DNA of 64,000 nucleotides, from the NCBI GenBank assembly GCA_949316235.1, contig OX438743.1, forward strand, positions 29,853,242 to 29,917,241. Direction: 5' to 3'. Position numbers and translations under genes: made by a program. Below are positions 1 through 11,603 of this stretch, one piece after another. This DNA is from Oegoconia quadripuncta. Taxonomy: Eukaryota; Arthropoda; Insecta; Lepidoptera; Autostichidae. The notes under the pieces were generated by a model, which was not told the DNA's origin, ran no database searches, and was given only the letters and a program-made list of their open reading frames with translations. Each line of letters opens with the position of its first letter. Positions within the stretch are counted from its first letter, which is position 1.

Positions 1-779
1 GTTTTAGGAGATGCTTTACCCAGAATATTTTGGGATTTGCTAGAAAACTAAACTGTAATGTATTTGTTATTCATAGTCACAAATTAAATATCGACTCGTA
101 CTTTAAATCATCGTCATCATCTCATCTTAATTGAATTGTACAAGAAGTTCTACTTATGTACAAGAAGAAAGCGGTCGATGTGCTGAAGGACGTAGTAAGT
201 GAAGCCAATATTATATTGATTTCGTAATGTCACTGTTTAATTAATTTGTACTGCAAAATTTCGATGATATTTTAAAAAATCTGTGACCTTGGTAAACTGT
301 AGAATATTGTACATATTATTGTAATGATCAAACTCAATCTTAAAATCGTTTTATTATTAGGGGATATACTATTGTGGTACAGGTCACGTCAACAGCATTC
401 GTTATTGTGTTATGGTTATCAAATAAGCCGACATTATCCGCACACATGAAAACTATTAAAAAATAGAAATAAAATCACAAAACTTCAAAAGTTGTAAAAC
501 TACAGCACACCTTGCGATCAGTCGAACTATCGATGCTATGTATAGCTAGAGGTATTTTATTACCTGCACTACGTATGTCGTGGTTTATCGTGTGTGAAGA
601 AATAGAACAACACTAAAATCCTTACTAGGTCATTGACAAAGGCGATAAGTTATAAAACTAGCCAGTGTGCTATATAAAAAGGAGGTTTATCTCTTAGATA
701 CTTTAAATTTTATAACGTTTAAACGCTCGATATGACGCTCGAAGGACCATATTAATTATTAAATAGATTGTTTTTCACA
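1..779. other. No gene seen; AT-rich intergenic DNA
   Basis: Both strands carry frequent stop codons and no splice-bounded open frame that I recognise. I see no repeat shared with the rest of the window in this stretch. Confidence 0.5.
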
Positions 780-960
780 GGCTTTTTATGATGGACTAGA
801 TACGTGTTTGACCACAATATTAGCTGGAGAGAGATAGTAATAGTAGATAAAGCACGCGATCTCAGTAAATGCTTTTTCATTCTGATCTTGAAGATAACAA
901 GATTGAGTTTGGGAAACCGTTAGGCATTCCATACTTTGGCACTTCACATTACAGTGACAG
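780..960 (-). mobile_element. Decayed 3' fragment of the WNSLP-type LINE
   Basis: This segment resembles, at reduced identity, the better-preserved LINE 3' end at 52237-52640. Shared landmarks are a tail with TTTTTATGATGGACT, then cgtgtttgaccacaa, then cgcgatctcagtaaatgc, in the same order. The poly(A) side is at the low coordinate, so the element reads on the minus strand. It is the most diverged of six copies seen in this window. Confidence 0.6.
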
Positions 961-2370
961 CCCTATAGTGTTTGATTTTCAGGAATCGATCAAAACCGGA
1001 AAAAAATCAGAAAAATCGACGTCTACAATAATGATAGTACTCAATTAAATATTATGGACTAATTATGGCGGTAGTTATATTGTGTTTAAATCATTAGCCC
1101 GAAGTTAAAATATGCGTGTGCGTGTGCAAACAAGCAATGTTAAACACTGATAGTGTCGATTGGTGTAGGAGTGCCGCCCTTGGCACGCCTTCTATTGGTC
1201 ATATTCATTAGAACATTTTGGTATTTCATCCTCAAATACACTTGCCTTTTTATTGTAGTTAAGAAAGTTTGACCTCATACCTTTTACCATCCGTAACCTA
1301 AGCCAAAAGATAGTGTTTAACGCTAAATACCTTATTTTCATCAAACATGCCTAAGCACCTACCTATTACTGAGATACATATACTGAGACACATCAAACAC
1401 ATAACATAAGGTCTTTTGATCAGGGGCCATAAAAAGGGTAATTAATATTTGAATTAGAATACACGAGCTCTTAGAAAAAAACAGAAATCTGATTAAGAAG
1501 AATGCTACACAAAATACAAAAGAAATCGTATTAGGAAAATTCTCCGTTGCTCAGTATTATGTTTGCTCAGAACAACAACCGCAGATAATCTTGAACATGA
1601 TAATGTTGAACGTGCAGTTTCGTACAGTCGACCACACGTTGACAAAACAAACATTCATTAGAATCTTACTGGACTATAGTGGTATTTTCCATGACAATAC
1701 TCACCTATAGCAATACTTAGGTAGCAACCCCACATTTTCAGTTTTTCAATTTGTCAAGTTTAATTTTCGGCTATACATTTTATAAGTTGTTTAATATACT
1801 ATATGTAACGCTGTGAACTTTGCTGAATAAGTAAAATAAAATAAATAAATAAATAAGCAGTCTTCTAAACAACTTTTGTAACATAAAGTAGTTAAAATTA
1901 TCGAATAGTGAGGCAATAGCTGTTTTGCAATCTAAAACAGCGATAAATTATCTTCTCATAAAACTAAATGATAGTTAAACGTCTCACTAGAAAGAAGTCG
2001 AGAAACTCATTACTCTTCGTTAAAGTCAAATTATCCAATCGCATTAGCATATTCGTAATAAATAATTAGCATTTGTTTGTACAGAGAGGATATCGTTATC
2101 AGCGTTTAGCGAGCCAAGGGAATAGAGCGAGAAATGCCAAGTTTTATCGTCAGTGATATGGGGACGTTGAACTAGTCGCAGGTTTATCACTGTTTCACTT
2201 TGCATATGTAATTAAATTGGAATGTTTCAACGTTATTGATTATATGTAGTTCAAAATCCTCTAGCCTCTGTCCGTTTGTTAACTTTTCACGACTAACCCT
2301 CTGAATCGACCGTAGTGAAATTTGGCGGAAAGAAGGACACGAACAACTTTAAGATAAGACAAGACATATG
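961..2370. other. No gene seen
   Basis: AT-rich DNA with short simple repeats such as (AATA)n near 1840-1855. No open frame with splice signals or familiar motifs was found. Confidence 0.4.
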
Positions 2371-2416
2371 CGACGAGAGAGAGAGAGAGCGAGAGAGAAA
2401 GAGCGAGAGAGAGATA
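2371..2416. repeat. GA-rich microsatellite
   Basis: A purine tract made mostly of GA dinucleotides, interrupted by single C and A substitutions. Confidence 0.85.
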
Positions 2417-2432
2417 AAGTAACTTCACGCCC

Positions 2433-2464
2433 CAGACAAATAAACACACTTATTGGTCTGTGCT
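2433..2464. repeat. CCAAT-containing palindrome, copy 1
   Basis: The left arm CAGACAAATAA and right arm TATTGGTCTGTG form an imperfect palindrome around acacac. The same palindrome in the opposite orientation lies just upstream of the Unc-76 exon (20903-20935). Confidence 0.55.
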
Positions 2465-2522
2465 TCATGAAGACGAAATGCGGAAAGCTACTTCTCCTGT
2501 TTATGTATATCTTTCCTACCTA

Positions 2523-2588
2523 AGAAGAGAGAAGAAGCGGTTCTTTCTACTTGCATCTAAGTAGAAAGAACCGCTTCTTCTCTCTTCT
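2523..2588. repeat. Perfect 30-bp inverted repeat with 6-nt loop
   Basis: The arms at 2523-2552 and 2559-2588 are exact reverse complements, with loop gcatct. The arms are purine/pyrimidine biased (agaagagagaag / cttctctcttct). No flanking transposon ends were recognised, and I found no matching mature RNA or gene. Confidence 0.85.
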
Positions 2589-3344
2589 AAAAAGAAGAGA
2601 GAACGGTACATGAAAACATGTCAATGCGTCCAATTATATTGACAACGCTAACGCATGTTATTTCCTCCGAACGATAAATCGATATAATAATAACTTTATA
2701 CATAAAATGATAGTTTTGTATAGCAAATATTGATTTAAATCTTATCCAGTTACGTTTGATTAAACAAGAATTAAAAATCCTTCCGTTTCATTCCAAGGTA
2801 TTCTTGAAAATGTCAATCTTTTGAGCTGGGGCTGAATATGCAGTTTTGAATTCTTCATTTGTGCCTTATATATTAAACCAACCTGTCTCTTTCCCAAAAA
2901 CGATGTGCGTGAATAAAGGGTGGCCCTTGTTACGAATGCATTTCTAAATATTGAAAGGTGAAATATTATTGTCATGGACTACCCCACATGGGATAAAGAT
3001 CGTGCGTGACGCTATGTTTTCCGGTATCAATAGTCTAAAACAGAAACGTTTTCAATCAGAGATCAAATTTTTTACCTAATTTCGTTCTAAAACTTCACAA
3101 GAGTTGCCTATAGTTTACAATCAACGTATGTTTCCAGTGTTCAAAGAGATTAAAAGCATTCAGATTCCTACAGGACTAGATCACACGAATGATGCAAGAA
3201 TGCTATCGCTAGTTTACAGCTGTTAAAAATGTAAACAAAACAAACGTCTTTCTATTTCGAAACGTAACAAGATTCGTTCCGCTCGTGCTGATTGTTGCAG
3301 CATTAGGTTTTTGACCCGAAGGTCGTGGTACTTGCACATTGTTA
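2589..3344. other. No gene seen
   Basis: AT-rich. A short LINE-tail-like phrase (catgggataaagatcgtg) occurs near 2988-3005 and resembles 47153-47170. Nothing else is supported. Confidence 0.4.
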
Positions 3345-4041
3345 TACAGGATAAATACGTGTAATTCCCAATGACTGGTGACACCACTCTTACGAATAAC
3401 TTTCCAAAGGAACCATAGTCGAATTCGATCTCAAAATTTTCGATTACCCATACAAAGTAAACCCTTCTAAATTAACCTTAATATATGGAAGTCCAGCAAT
3501 TTTCGGCTGAATTCGGCTATGGTTCCCAATGGAAAGTTCTTCTTCTTATTTTTGAGGATGGTTACCAGTCAACCTCACTGTCGAGGGACATTACTGCCAG
3601 TTTCGAGTTAAACGTTTCATTTCTCTTATTTCTTCAGTTTATAGTCAGTCTCAGTCAAAACAAGTAATTCGTCGTATACTTGGCGTATACAGAAACTCTG
3701 TATAGTGACAGTAGACTCTGTAGTCACGGTCAAGTCATTCTTCAGTAAAGTGGCAGAATGCTTTACAAAAGATTTTGGCGGCTTCTTGTGGGAACCCGAA
3801 AGCTCCGTTACGCACTTTAATTTACACTTCCTTTCACCTGTACACCAACACTAACGTTTCTTGCACAATATTCTGCCATTATTAAGCTTCAAAAGTTAGA
3901 ATGCACAAATTATAAGAATTATAAAGAAAAATGCAACTTCACTCGCCGAGATCCCGCCAAAAAGCCCAATGGAAAGTTAAAAGTGTAATCAGGAGAGGAG
4001 AGTGACCAGTATACAAAAATTACACGAATTTTCACCCTGTA
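3345..4041. mobile_element. TA-flanked MITE, split by a retroposon
   Basis: The left end CAGGATAAATACGTGTAATT and the right end, read in reverse as CAGGGTGAAAATTCGTGTAA, are matching terminal inverted repeats bordered by TA. The family is also present at 63358-63645, where the phrase ggaagtcca.gaattttcgg is shared. The bulk of this copy is a nested poly(A)-family retroposon at 3539-3964. Without it the MITE is about 260 bp. The TA target points to a Tc1/mariner-type mobiliser, but no transposase is encoded. Confidence 0.7.
3539..3964 (-). mobile_element. Poly(A)-family retroposon, copy with a divergent 3' tail
   Basis: A 14-bp direct repeat cccaatggaaagtt borders it at 3525-3538 and 3965-3978, which defines a target-site duplication inside the host MITE. 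On the minus strand it starts with GGCTTTTTGGCGGGA, as all other copies do, and follows the family sequence to about 3625. It then ends in an unrelated ~85-nt tail that finishes AAAAATAAGAAGAAG, instead of the usual hairpin plus poly(A). Short open frames in it are not convincing genes. Confidence 0.75.
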
Positions 4042-4638
4042 CTATTTGTATCTAATAAATAACTCGTCAAAATTAATTAATCAAAGTCGAACGTAACAGG
4101 AAAGACACTGCAGCATGATGTAAAACAATTTCATAGATTTATTTAAACGTTAAAAGATTTTGTTCCTGATTCTGTCACATATTTCTGTTTATAAAATAAA
4201 TTCATTCGCATCGACTTTCACCAAGTATTTATTAGAATATGGCGTAGATTCACTTTACTACTGAGAAAGTTGTAACATGATAGCCTAACGTAAAATGCTG
4301 TAGGTGACACACAAAGTAGCGACCCATAGCAAAACTGTATCGACACTCGATCTGCAGTTGTACTTACGTCGACTAATTTGCTGGTGCTAATCGTACTGTT
4401 TATATTTTTACTTATAATATATTTGCGCTTCAATTATGTTTAATACATTATAGAAACATTGAAGGTGGTAGAATTCGGTTACCTACAGTCTCTTCCTATA
4501 ATATATATTGGTATAGCGGCAGTTCCAACCGGTTGCTCTATTCAGCAGTGGACGTCCTGTGATGACATATTGGTACAGCATCAGGCCGAGTAAAAATGCG
4601 ATAACCCTGACCTTTGACCTCTGTAGTCGACCTACGTA
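4042..4638. other. No gene; LINE/SINE tail phrase near 4530-4630
   Basis: The phrase gcagtggacgtcctgtgatg near 4543-4562 is a commonly seen lepidopteran repeat tail. A similar phrase lies in the B and C AANAT introns (near 49410 and 55500). Otherwise nothing was recognised. Confidence 0.45.
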
Positions 4639-5127
4639 TGGTATACCGAATTACACTACCCCGAAAAACGTTTGACCGAAGAAGAAGAAGAATATTATTA
4701 TTGACATCTTATTATATTCGTTGAAATAGGATAGGGTGTACTTTTAATTTGTTATTTTTTGTTTATTGTTGATTGACTGTGGAATTGGAGCACTTTCTTT
4801 AAGCTTACAACATACATACGTAGCTTCATAAAAATTATAACTATTGGTAATTGAAACGACATTATTAACATAAATATCCATTTCCTCCATATTGCCATGC
4901 CTGACAAGGTACATGTGTATGTTAGTACTTACCTATGTATTGTAATTATGACATGTGTAATGCAATAAATATATGAATATGAAGAACGTTTGATCGAATT
5001 CCGAGTACATTGCGGAGTTTGTTCATCATTAAAATTTTTAATTAAAACCAACTCCGCAATGTACTCGGAATACGCTCAACCGTTCTTCGGTCAAAAGTGT
5101 TTCGGGGTAGTGTAATTCGGTATACCA
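4639..5127. mobile_element. MITE with TGGTATACCGAATTACACT inverted repeats
   Basis: Terminal inverted repeats start TGGTATACCGAATTACACTA at 4639 and are mirrored at about 5090-5127, both bordered by TA. A second internal inverted repeat (ccgagtacattgcggagt and actccgcaatgtactcgg, about 5001-5070) gives a nested hairpin. The central part is AT-rich and non-coding. A related copy is at 37187-37517. The TA target suggests Tc1/mariner mobilisation. Confidence 0.8.
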
Positions 5128-5716
5128 TAGCAACTCCAAAATTAACATTACATAAAAAACAAATGACCCAGTTGAGAACCTCCTCCTTTTTGAAGTCAGT
5201 TAAAAATTACAATGATTGAGGCTATACGAGGTAAATAAGATCTCGTTTTAACTTTCACACTACAAAATAATTATATTCTCGATGCATATAATTATTTTGT
5301 AGATGAATGAATGAATTTCATAAGAGAAATACAATAGCATTGCGAACAATAACCCTTTCAAAAAATTAAACGAAACTTCCTAACTGCCTACAGTAAGGAT
5401 GCAGTTTCACCAATTATGTAAGAACTTGTCTAATACCATGCTATATTAATTCTGTGCTAATACTGCAGTTCCTTCGTCGATGAAACCGTCTTCTCTGTAT
5501 TCAAGCAAAATCCGAAAATAAATGTTTTGTCGACTAGATGGAAAGCAATCGTGCACGCCACATATGCACCAATGAAGCGAGAAGATGAACTATCTAACCA
5601 ATTACCAAAGTCTTTGAACTTGGAGAACCACAGTCTATTAAAATTTATTAAAATGAAACATGAAAGAACTCCAACGTTGTATTAGCATGTAAATAGAGAC
5701 TTGTTGCACTTCACTG
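5128..5716. other. No gene seen
   Basis: Includes the phrase gagaacctcctcctttttgaagtc.gtta near 5173, a dispersed repeat also near 15305, 44548 and 51975. No coding signal was found. Confidence 0.4.
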
Positions 5717-5945
5717 ATGAATTTGAGATATTATTATAAAATAAAATTCTATATCTGCTCACTAATAACAAAATACCATCTAAGAATAAGAACAATTTAT
5801 TATGAACATCTGTCATACATTCATCTTTATATTTCATCAATCAATCTATCAAGTACACTTTATTGCCAACAATTCTACAATACACTTCATAAATATAGCT
5901 TCAAAAAAAATAATAATTGTACAACCAGGTGGTCTTCTACCAGAC
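5717..5945. repeat. Left arm of a ~228-bp inverted duplication
   Basis: This arm matches the reverse complement of 7995-8225 almost throughout, from tttgagatattat to gtacaaccagg.ggtct, with scattered substitutions and a few short indels. It includes a LINE-tail phrase (tcaatcaatctatcaagtac). Two overlapping short open frames here have no recognisable product and I do not call them genes. Confidence 0.75.
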
Positions 5946-6558
5946 AACCTTTGGGTAGAGAAAAAAGTAGAACGGGATAAAAGCAAGTAGGTTGTGCACC
6001 AATGATTTAAAAAATATATCCTAATTAATAGATACTAAATGATAGATATAAACATACATCACATTATAAAATATACCTATATACCTGTGATAAATTATTA
6101 TTATATACATATATATATATATGACACCAAACAAAGAAAATAATGGATACTATAATTATCAAATCTCAGAACCACGAATATGGCAACAGTCAAGATGCTA
6201 GAAAATGTGCCTTGACTTGTGCTCTAAAAGTAAATGATGATTGTGCACGACGTATATACTCGGGAAGGGCGATTATAAACGGATTGCCTGCAGAGTATAA
6301 GATTTGCTACGGTATTTGGACGTATTGGGGAAACATAAACCCGAAGGTTATCGGACGAACGAAGGGGGAGACTGTGTGGAAGAAAGAAATAGGAAGCGCT
6401 GTAAATACATAGGAGTCACCGGGTTAAACAGAACGGAGTAGAGGAGTGAAAGAATGTGGAGATTTCTGTGTTAACATAGAGAGAACCAATTCAGCTGGTT
6501 TCGATAAAAAGATACGTGGTCATATTTACGTAGGCCATAGATGAACCGAATAGCCAGG
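5946..6558. other. No assignable gene
   Basis: A short AT-dinucleotide run lies at about 6105-6122. An 89-codon open frame begins at 6143 on the plus strand, but it has no recognisable domain and no splice context. I leave it unassigned. Confidence 0.4.
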
Positions 6559-6935
6559 TTAGGTAGAGGAATCAGGAAAGGTCCCCGAAGAGATCGGTCT
6601 ATTAAAAATGTTTGCAATGATGGGAGTTAAAATATCAATCAAAGGAAGGATCATAGCACGGCTAAGATTGTCGACGCCTATGGCATTGGACGCAATAGCC
6701 ATAATGTTCTTCTTGACAATACAGTCGGTGAATTGATCAAAGTAAAAAGGAGAGCGCGTTGGTGTTGGTAATGATGAGATGTGACGTATTGTGTTAAGTT
6801 TTGTAATGATATCAATGGTAGACACAGATGTGAAATGCTTGTTTAAAAAGTCGGTATTAATATTAATGGGACTATCATTATCTTTATGAGACTTACCAAC
6901 TCCCATTGTTTACAGAAATTTCCAAACTTTGGCAG
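6559..6935 (-). pseudogene. LINE reverse-transcriptase ORF fragment (region before the RT core)
   Basis: A 115-codon open frame whose end contains the phrase ISSGTFPDS, preceded by PLIDILTPIIANIFNRP. This matches the segment just upstream of the reverse-transcriptase core in Jockey/CR1-type non-LTR retrotransposons. Upstream sequence continues the same protein (KPPAKVWKFL) but reads through an in-frame stop before the MGVGKS start. The catalytic RT domain is absent because homology stops after PDS. I interpret this as an internal fragment of a dead LINE. Confidence 0.7.
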
Positions 6936-7994
6936 GAGGTTTATATTCTTGATAAGAGTAGGTACTTAAAACTTGTGTATCCACCGAAAGACGTCCACTG
7001 CTGGACAAAGGCTGTTTAATTACTTAATACATATTAATTACTTAATACATATTAATTACTTAATACATATTATATTTCGAGTGAAAATGTGAAAAATATT
7101 CAACTATAAGCAACCTCGCGATCTTGGAGCGAAAACTTGGTATTCAAAATAATTTTGAAGACGATTTAAGGAAAAGAGTTTCAGTCAAAGTAGAAAGGAA
7201 TAGCGTAGTTCAAAGAACATAATGGACGAGCAATAAGTGCGTAACAAGTACACTTGTAGGGTTTGCGAACGGCACGTGAAAACTTGCCATTCATCGATGA
7301 AGAGTCTAGAAAGAAAAGGCTTTGCTTTAAAATTTGATGACAGCAGCTACGCAGATATCCTCAATCAATGCAACGTTTTACATCGTTTCAGCGAAATACA
7401 ATCAATTTTGGGAACGTGTTACCATAACAAGACATAATAGTATCCGTCTATCAGAGCCAGATCATAATTTAGATTTTGTGCTATGTTATTACGAATTTCC
7501 ACAGACTATTTATTTATCTCTGTTTTTATTAAAGCAACAATAACATGATAGAACTTACACATCTTACTGAAGAGCATAAAGGACTTTATATTGATGTCGC
7601 GTTTATTAACTCCTTCAATGATGAATTAGGAAATAATCTTACTCACATGAATGTCGGAATCAGATTTTCATAAACACTTATCTTATCACAAAAATCTCAA
7701 GCCTAATTTATATTTGTACAGACAATGTTATCTTCTCACAAAGTTTGAACAATATGAGAAAGCAGTGTATAATAATATTTTTGAAAAAAAATAGGAGTTA
7801 TAGTTTTCTAGTGGATGAAGGCGCTAAGGCTTATATGCTATTTTATGTGACATTATATCTCTTACAGGTCTATAATAATAACTAAAGGTAAATTGCCAAG
7901 TTTATGTATATTGCTATGCATTACCTATATTAATGTTCACCTACTACAGAACTGAATAATATACAACGAACTTGAGAAGGTTGTATTGTAGAAA
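6936..7994. other. No gene seen; between the two inverted arms
   Basis: Contains three tandem copies of taattacttaatacatat at about 7017-7071 and the repeat phrase cgtccactgctggacaaagg near 6989. Short open frames near 7240-7540 overlap each other and have no features of a gene. Confidence 0.4.
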
Positions 7995-8225
7995 TCGCTT
8001 AATAGCGATAAGACCGCCTGGTTGTACAATTATAATTTTTCTTTGAAGCTATATTTATGAAGTGTAATGTAGAGTTTTTGTGCAATAAAGTGTACTTGAT
8101 TGATTGAATATAAATATGAATGAATGACACATGTTCATAATAATTTGTTCTTATTCTTAGATGGTATTTTGATATTAGTGAGCAGATATAGAATTTTATT
8201 TTATCATAATATCTCAAATCAAATA
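7995..8225. repeat. Right arm of the ~228-bp inverted duplication
   Basis: Reverse-complement partner of 5717-5945, separated from it by about 2 kb. It begins gcgataagaccgcc, a phrase also found as a LINE 3' tail near 21665 and 50190, and includes caataaagtgtacttgattg. Confidence 0.75.
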
Positions 8226-8226
8226 A

Positions 8227-8537
8227 ACCGCCTCCGTGGCTCAATGTAAACAACATTGGGTTTACGATTCGGAGGTCGCGGGTTCGATCCCCAGCGGGGT
8301 ACATGTTTAAGTACTCGGTTTGGTTGGTGGTAGGGCATTTTAAATGTCCGCCTGGCTAGCTACCACCAAGCAGCAATGTTAATAGCATTGTTGGGTTCCG
8401 GTTGTCAGAGATAAGATAGCCAGTCCCCCAAACGTGTTGGGGTTTCCGGGTCAGTACGCTTCCACCTTCGACCTCATCTTCACTTAAGATCAGATGTGAT
8501 TGAGGTCAAGTACCAACCCGTGGTGAATAAAAAAAAA
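8227..8537 (+). mobile_element. tRNA-headed SINE, family 2, full copy
   Basis: The head has an A-box-like tccgtggctcaatgta and a canonical B box ggttcgatcc (8281-8290), but no acceptor stem, so it is not a tRNA gene. The body carries gcctggctagctaccacc and ccggttgtcagagataagatagcc, and the copy ends in an A run at about 8527-8537. Other copies are at 38165-38359 (body only) and 38556-38880. Confidence 0.8.
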
Positions 8538-10660
8538 AATTCATCTGTTCAATAAAGTGTACTTGATTGATTGAACTTAATAACTACCTAACAAGATAAA
8601 ATAACATTAACATCTTACTAAACCTAACTTAAACAACTAACCGAAAGTGCCTGTGTCACCTCATCACTTAGTTTAGAAGGTGGCACATGTTCGGCCCGTG
8701 TGGGGAGAGTACCTGCATTACCAACCTACATTGAGTTGTTATAACATAACTTTATCGGTGACTTTGTTTAAATTACATGTATGGTAAGGTTGATTTCGTC
8801 ATTATTATTTTATAATAGCCAATGCAATATTTCAATATTCATATCGGTTAGTTAGTATTTCATTTCTCCTTCATCTACTGCATCTATAATGTTAATATAA
8901 TGTCAAAATTGCTCTTAAAAATTTTGTATTTTATATTATAATTGAGGTTACAGCTAGATTTATGTTGACAGTCTAAGCTAATGTTTTATGAAATCCATTT
9001 TCACCGATACCGTTTTTCCTTACTTTATCAACTATGATTTCAGCTGGTTTTTCTCACGGGCGTTATAGAAGGTATAAATGGCTCGCATTAATACTGCGTT
9101 AGAGCCAGGATTCGCGCCGGTCAAACCGGTTACATGGAGAATGTTACGATCCAGTTTGAAACCGAGCTTTCTTTACACCGTCCTGGATTGTGTAAGCCCT
9201 TAGTAGTTGGTACCCACATGTATTCTCTTTTTATTCTTTATTCTCCCCGTCAACAAAATTCGGCGCAACCTTTGATAAGTTACACAGATCTCACCTAGTA
9301 TAAATTAGGATGTTATTTTGTTATCTATCGTGGTACATTATTTTGTACATAGTTATTTGGGTATTTTAATGAATAACACTTAATGTCCATGATAATTGAC
9401 ATACAATTAATGTTGCTGCTTCATCTTATACAATGTTATTGTATCTTATCGAATGATTACATGTAGTTATTGCTCCATAAAGCATAATTAGAGAGAAATT
9501 GTGCAAAGACTTTCATCGATTTATCATGTTGATCCCATCAACACGAACAATATCTTTACGATAAGTTAGAGGTTTGCCTAGTATACTTTGTGTGTGTTTG
9601 TTATAATAGTATTTACATAGGTAACCACTCTTACTAGTAGCCATTGTAACGTTTACCAAAAAGGATAGCATGGATGAGATCGCTGTGAGCGATAAAGCCA
9701 CCTAATTTGTGCTACTCATAATGTATTGTATTAATTTACATGATTACTTTGACGATATGATTGATAATATTGAGCGCATTGGCAGACTGGCACACGCCAA
9801 GGTTTCTTAAGTATCTACCTACCAACTTAGTAGCTATAAATGCTTAGTTTAAAATAAAACAAATTTTTGGCTCAATGACACTGCTGATAGAAGCACGTCT
9901 AGGTAGGTAACTAATTCTAATCCCTCACAGATTCCAGTCTATTTCAGTGAAGACGCAATTAGTAATCCCACTAAAGAGAGTTGACGAGCTTAGTTAAAAG
10001 TGTACCCCGTAAACATAGCTGTAGACGTGTACCTATATGGTATCTTATACTAACATGAGACACAGATTTACGCTTAGACTAGGCTGTCCCATAAGCGGGA
10101 ACGAAACAGCTGCAGTAGCAAGTAGCAACGCGGACGCATTTAAAAGACCGTTCTAAGCATCAAAGCCGTATGAGAAGAGAACTGTAAATTCGTTGGGATA
10201 TGCGAGTGAAAAGGATAGAAAGATTCCGTGACCACTCTTAAGTCCCGAGGATGAACAGGAATATCGTGATACTAAAGCAAGTAGGTACCCACCTACCTTA
10301 CTTGTCTAGCTAGTGAACTTCACGTAACCATAAATCTCCAGAGATTATGAGCTTTTTGTCTTTTACGCAGTGAGAATGCTTTATGAGCATGCGTATAGCG
10401 AGGTTGAAAATGGAGTGGGGGAAGTCGGGGAAGGAGGGGTCGCATCAAAAGGTCTGGATGGGACGCGACGGGGACCGTCCTTGAAAAGAGGTTGTTTAGC
10501 AAGGTTACACGAGTGTTGACGCTGGAACAGGAACGCGCCTTTTCATAACGACGAATAAATGGAATAGGTAAGTAGGTACAATATTTGAAAGGGCTGATGT
10601 CCTGTCCATTACAAGGATCTGACGCGTGAGATGTGTATAAATGACATAGATAGATACTGG
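8538..10660. other. No gene recognised
   Basis: A LINE tail phrase (aataaagtgtacttgattgatt) lies at 8553-8574. A 140-codon minus-strand open frame at 10320-10742 is arginine- and proline-rich with no domain I recognise, and it overlaps the start of the Harbinger-type remnant. I do not call it a gene. Confidence 0.4.
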
Positions 10661-11603
10661 GGGGCGATTCTCGCGCAATAGACATTATGTCGTATTCGTT
10701 CGACATATCTCGAAATAAAATGGCGAATGTCGAATGAAACACAATTTTCGTATTCTCAAAATGTCACGTTAGAGAATTGTCTATTCCCAGCGCTCGACTT
10801 ACAACGAATGGTAATATCAGTCGACATTGGATCTCTAATCGTCAAATCGTAGATATCGTAGTGACATTTCTTTCTGCCAGTTTGGTATTGGAAAAGTGTT
10901 TGTGTTTTTGTGTGATTTATCGTTTAAGTGCCATTTATTTAGCTCTTAAATCGACAAATTCGACAATGTTAGGTGACGAAGTAATATGAGTTGACAATTT
11001 TATATCTTCATTTATTGGTGATGTCGTAGAAGAAGCTCGAATCTTGGCAGAGTTTCCTCGTAGACAACGCCTATGGCGCCAAGACTCATTTGAAATGCGG
11101 GATTATGCTTTTAAAAAAAATTTCCGATTGTCGAAGGACTTGGTTATGTCAGATTGATTTTTTTTTTTTTTTTAATTTATTTAGCGGCTTTGGCAACAGA
11201 GCCATTAGCCGTTATGTCAGATTGATACTTGCTTGAGTTACGTTTTACGCGGATTTGTTTAACAAACCAGTCATTCTGTGGAATCTTTTTCGTTAGATTT
11301 CAATAATAAAGCAATACCTTGTAGTTTATTTATACTCTGAAATGAAGTCGTTAAGTCTTATATTTCAGAACCTATTATAAGGCTGGATTCGTTGATCTCG
11401 ATTACGACTAAACACAATCGATAAAACGGAACGTAACTTAGATCGACATCCCAATAGTTCGTGCGTGACATTTTATCTCTAGCGACCGCGAGAATACGTT
11501 TCTTTCGTATCATAGACATTTTTGTGACATTTTTAATCGACATTCCACGATTAGACATTATGTCGAATTAGAGATATCTCGCATGAACTGAGAATCGGCT
11601 CCC
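10661..11603 (+). mobile_element. PIF/Harbinger-type DNA transposon remnant
   Basis: The ends GGGGGCGATTCTCGCGC and, in reverse, GGGAGCCGATTCTCAG are similar terminal inverted repeats. Both ends then carry a mirrored phrase with gacattatgtcg. Inside, from about 11020, the plus strand encodes EFPRRQRLW and then FKKNFRLSKDLVM, which resembles the N-terminal part of HARBI1-like transposases. The frame stops almost immediately after, and the catalytic DDE domain is missing, so this is an internally deleted copy. The transposase match is from family knowledge and was not searched. Confidence 0.6.
11159..11210 (-). mobile_element. 52-bp truncated retroposon tail nested in the Harbinger remnant
   Basis: A perfect 16-bp direct repeat gttatgtcagattgat flanks it (11143-11158 and 11211-11226). 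On the minus strand it reads GGCTAATGGCTCTGTTGCC and ends in poly(A), so it is the extreme 3' end of a LINE or SINE inserted by target-primed reverse transcription. Confidence 0.85.

Noticed and set aside
6143..6412. 89-codon open frame with five cysteines
   Set aside because: No signal peptide, no known cysteine pattern and no splice or promoter context, so not enough to call a gene.
8227..8300. tRNA gene (A and B boxes present)
   Set aside because: There is no acceptor stem pairing, and the sequence continues into a SINE body with an A-rich end. The same applies to the heads at 19535, 22411, 38556, 57625 and 61982.
10320..10742. 140-codon minus-strand open frame
   Set aside because: No domain recognised, and it runs into a Harbinger-type terminal repeat. 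Composition looks like a chance frame in slightly GC-rich DNA.
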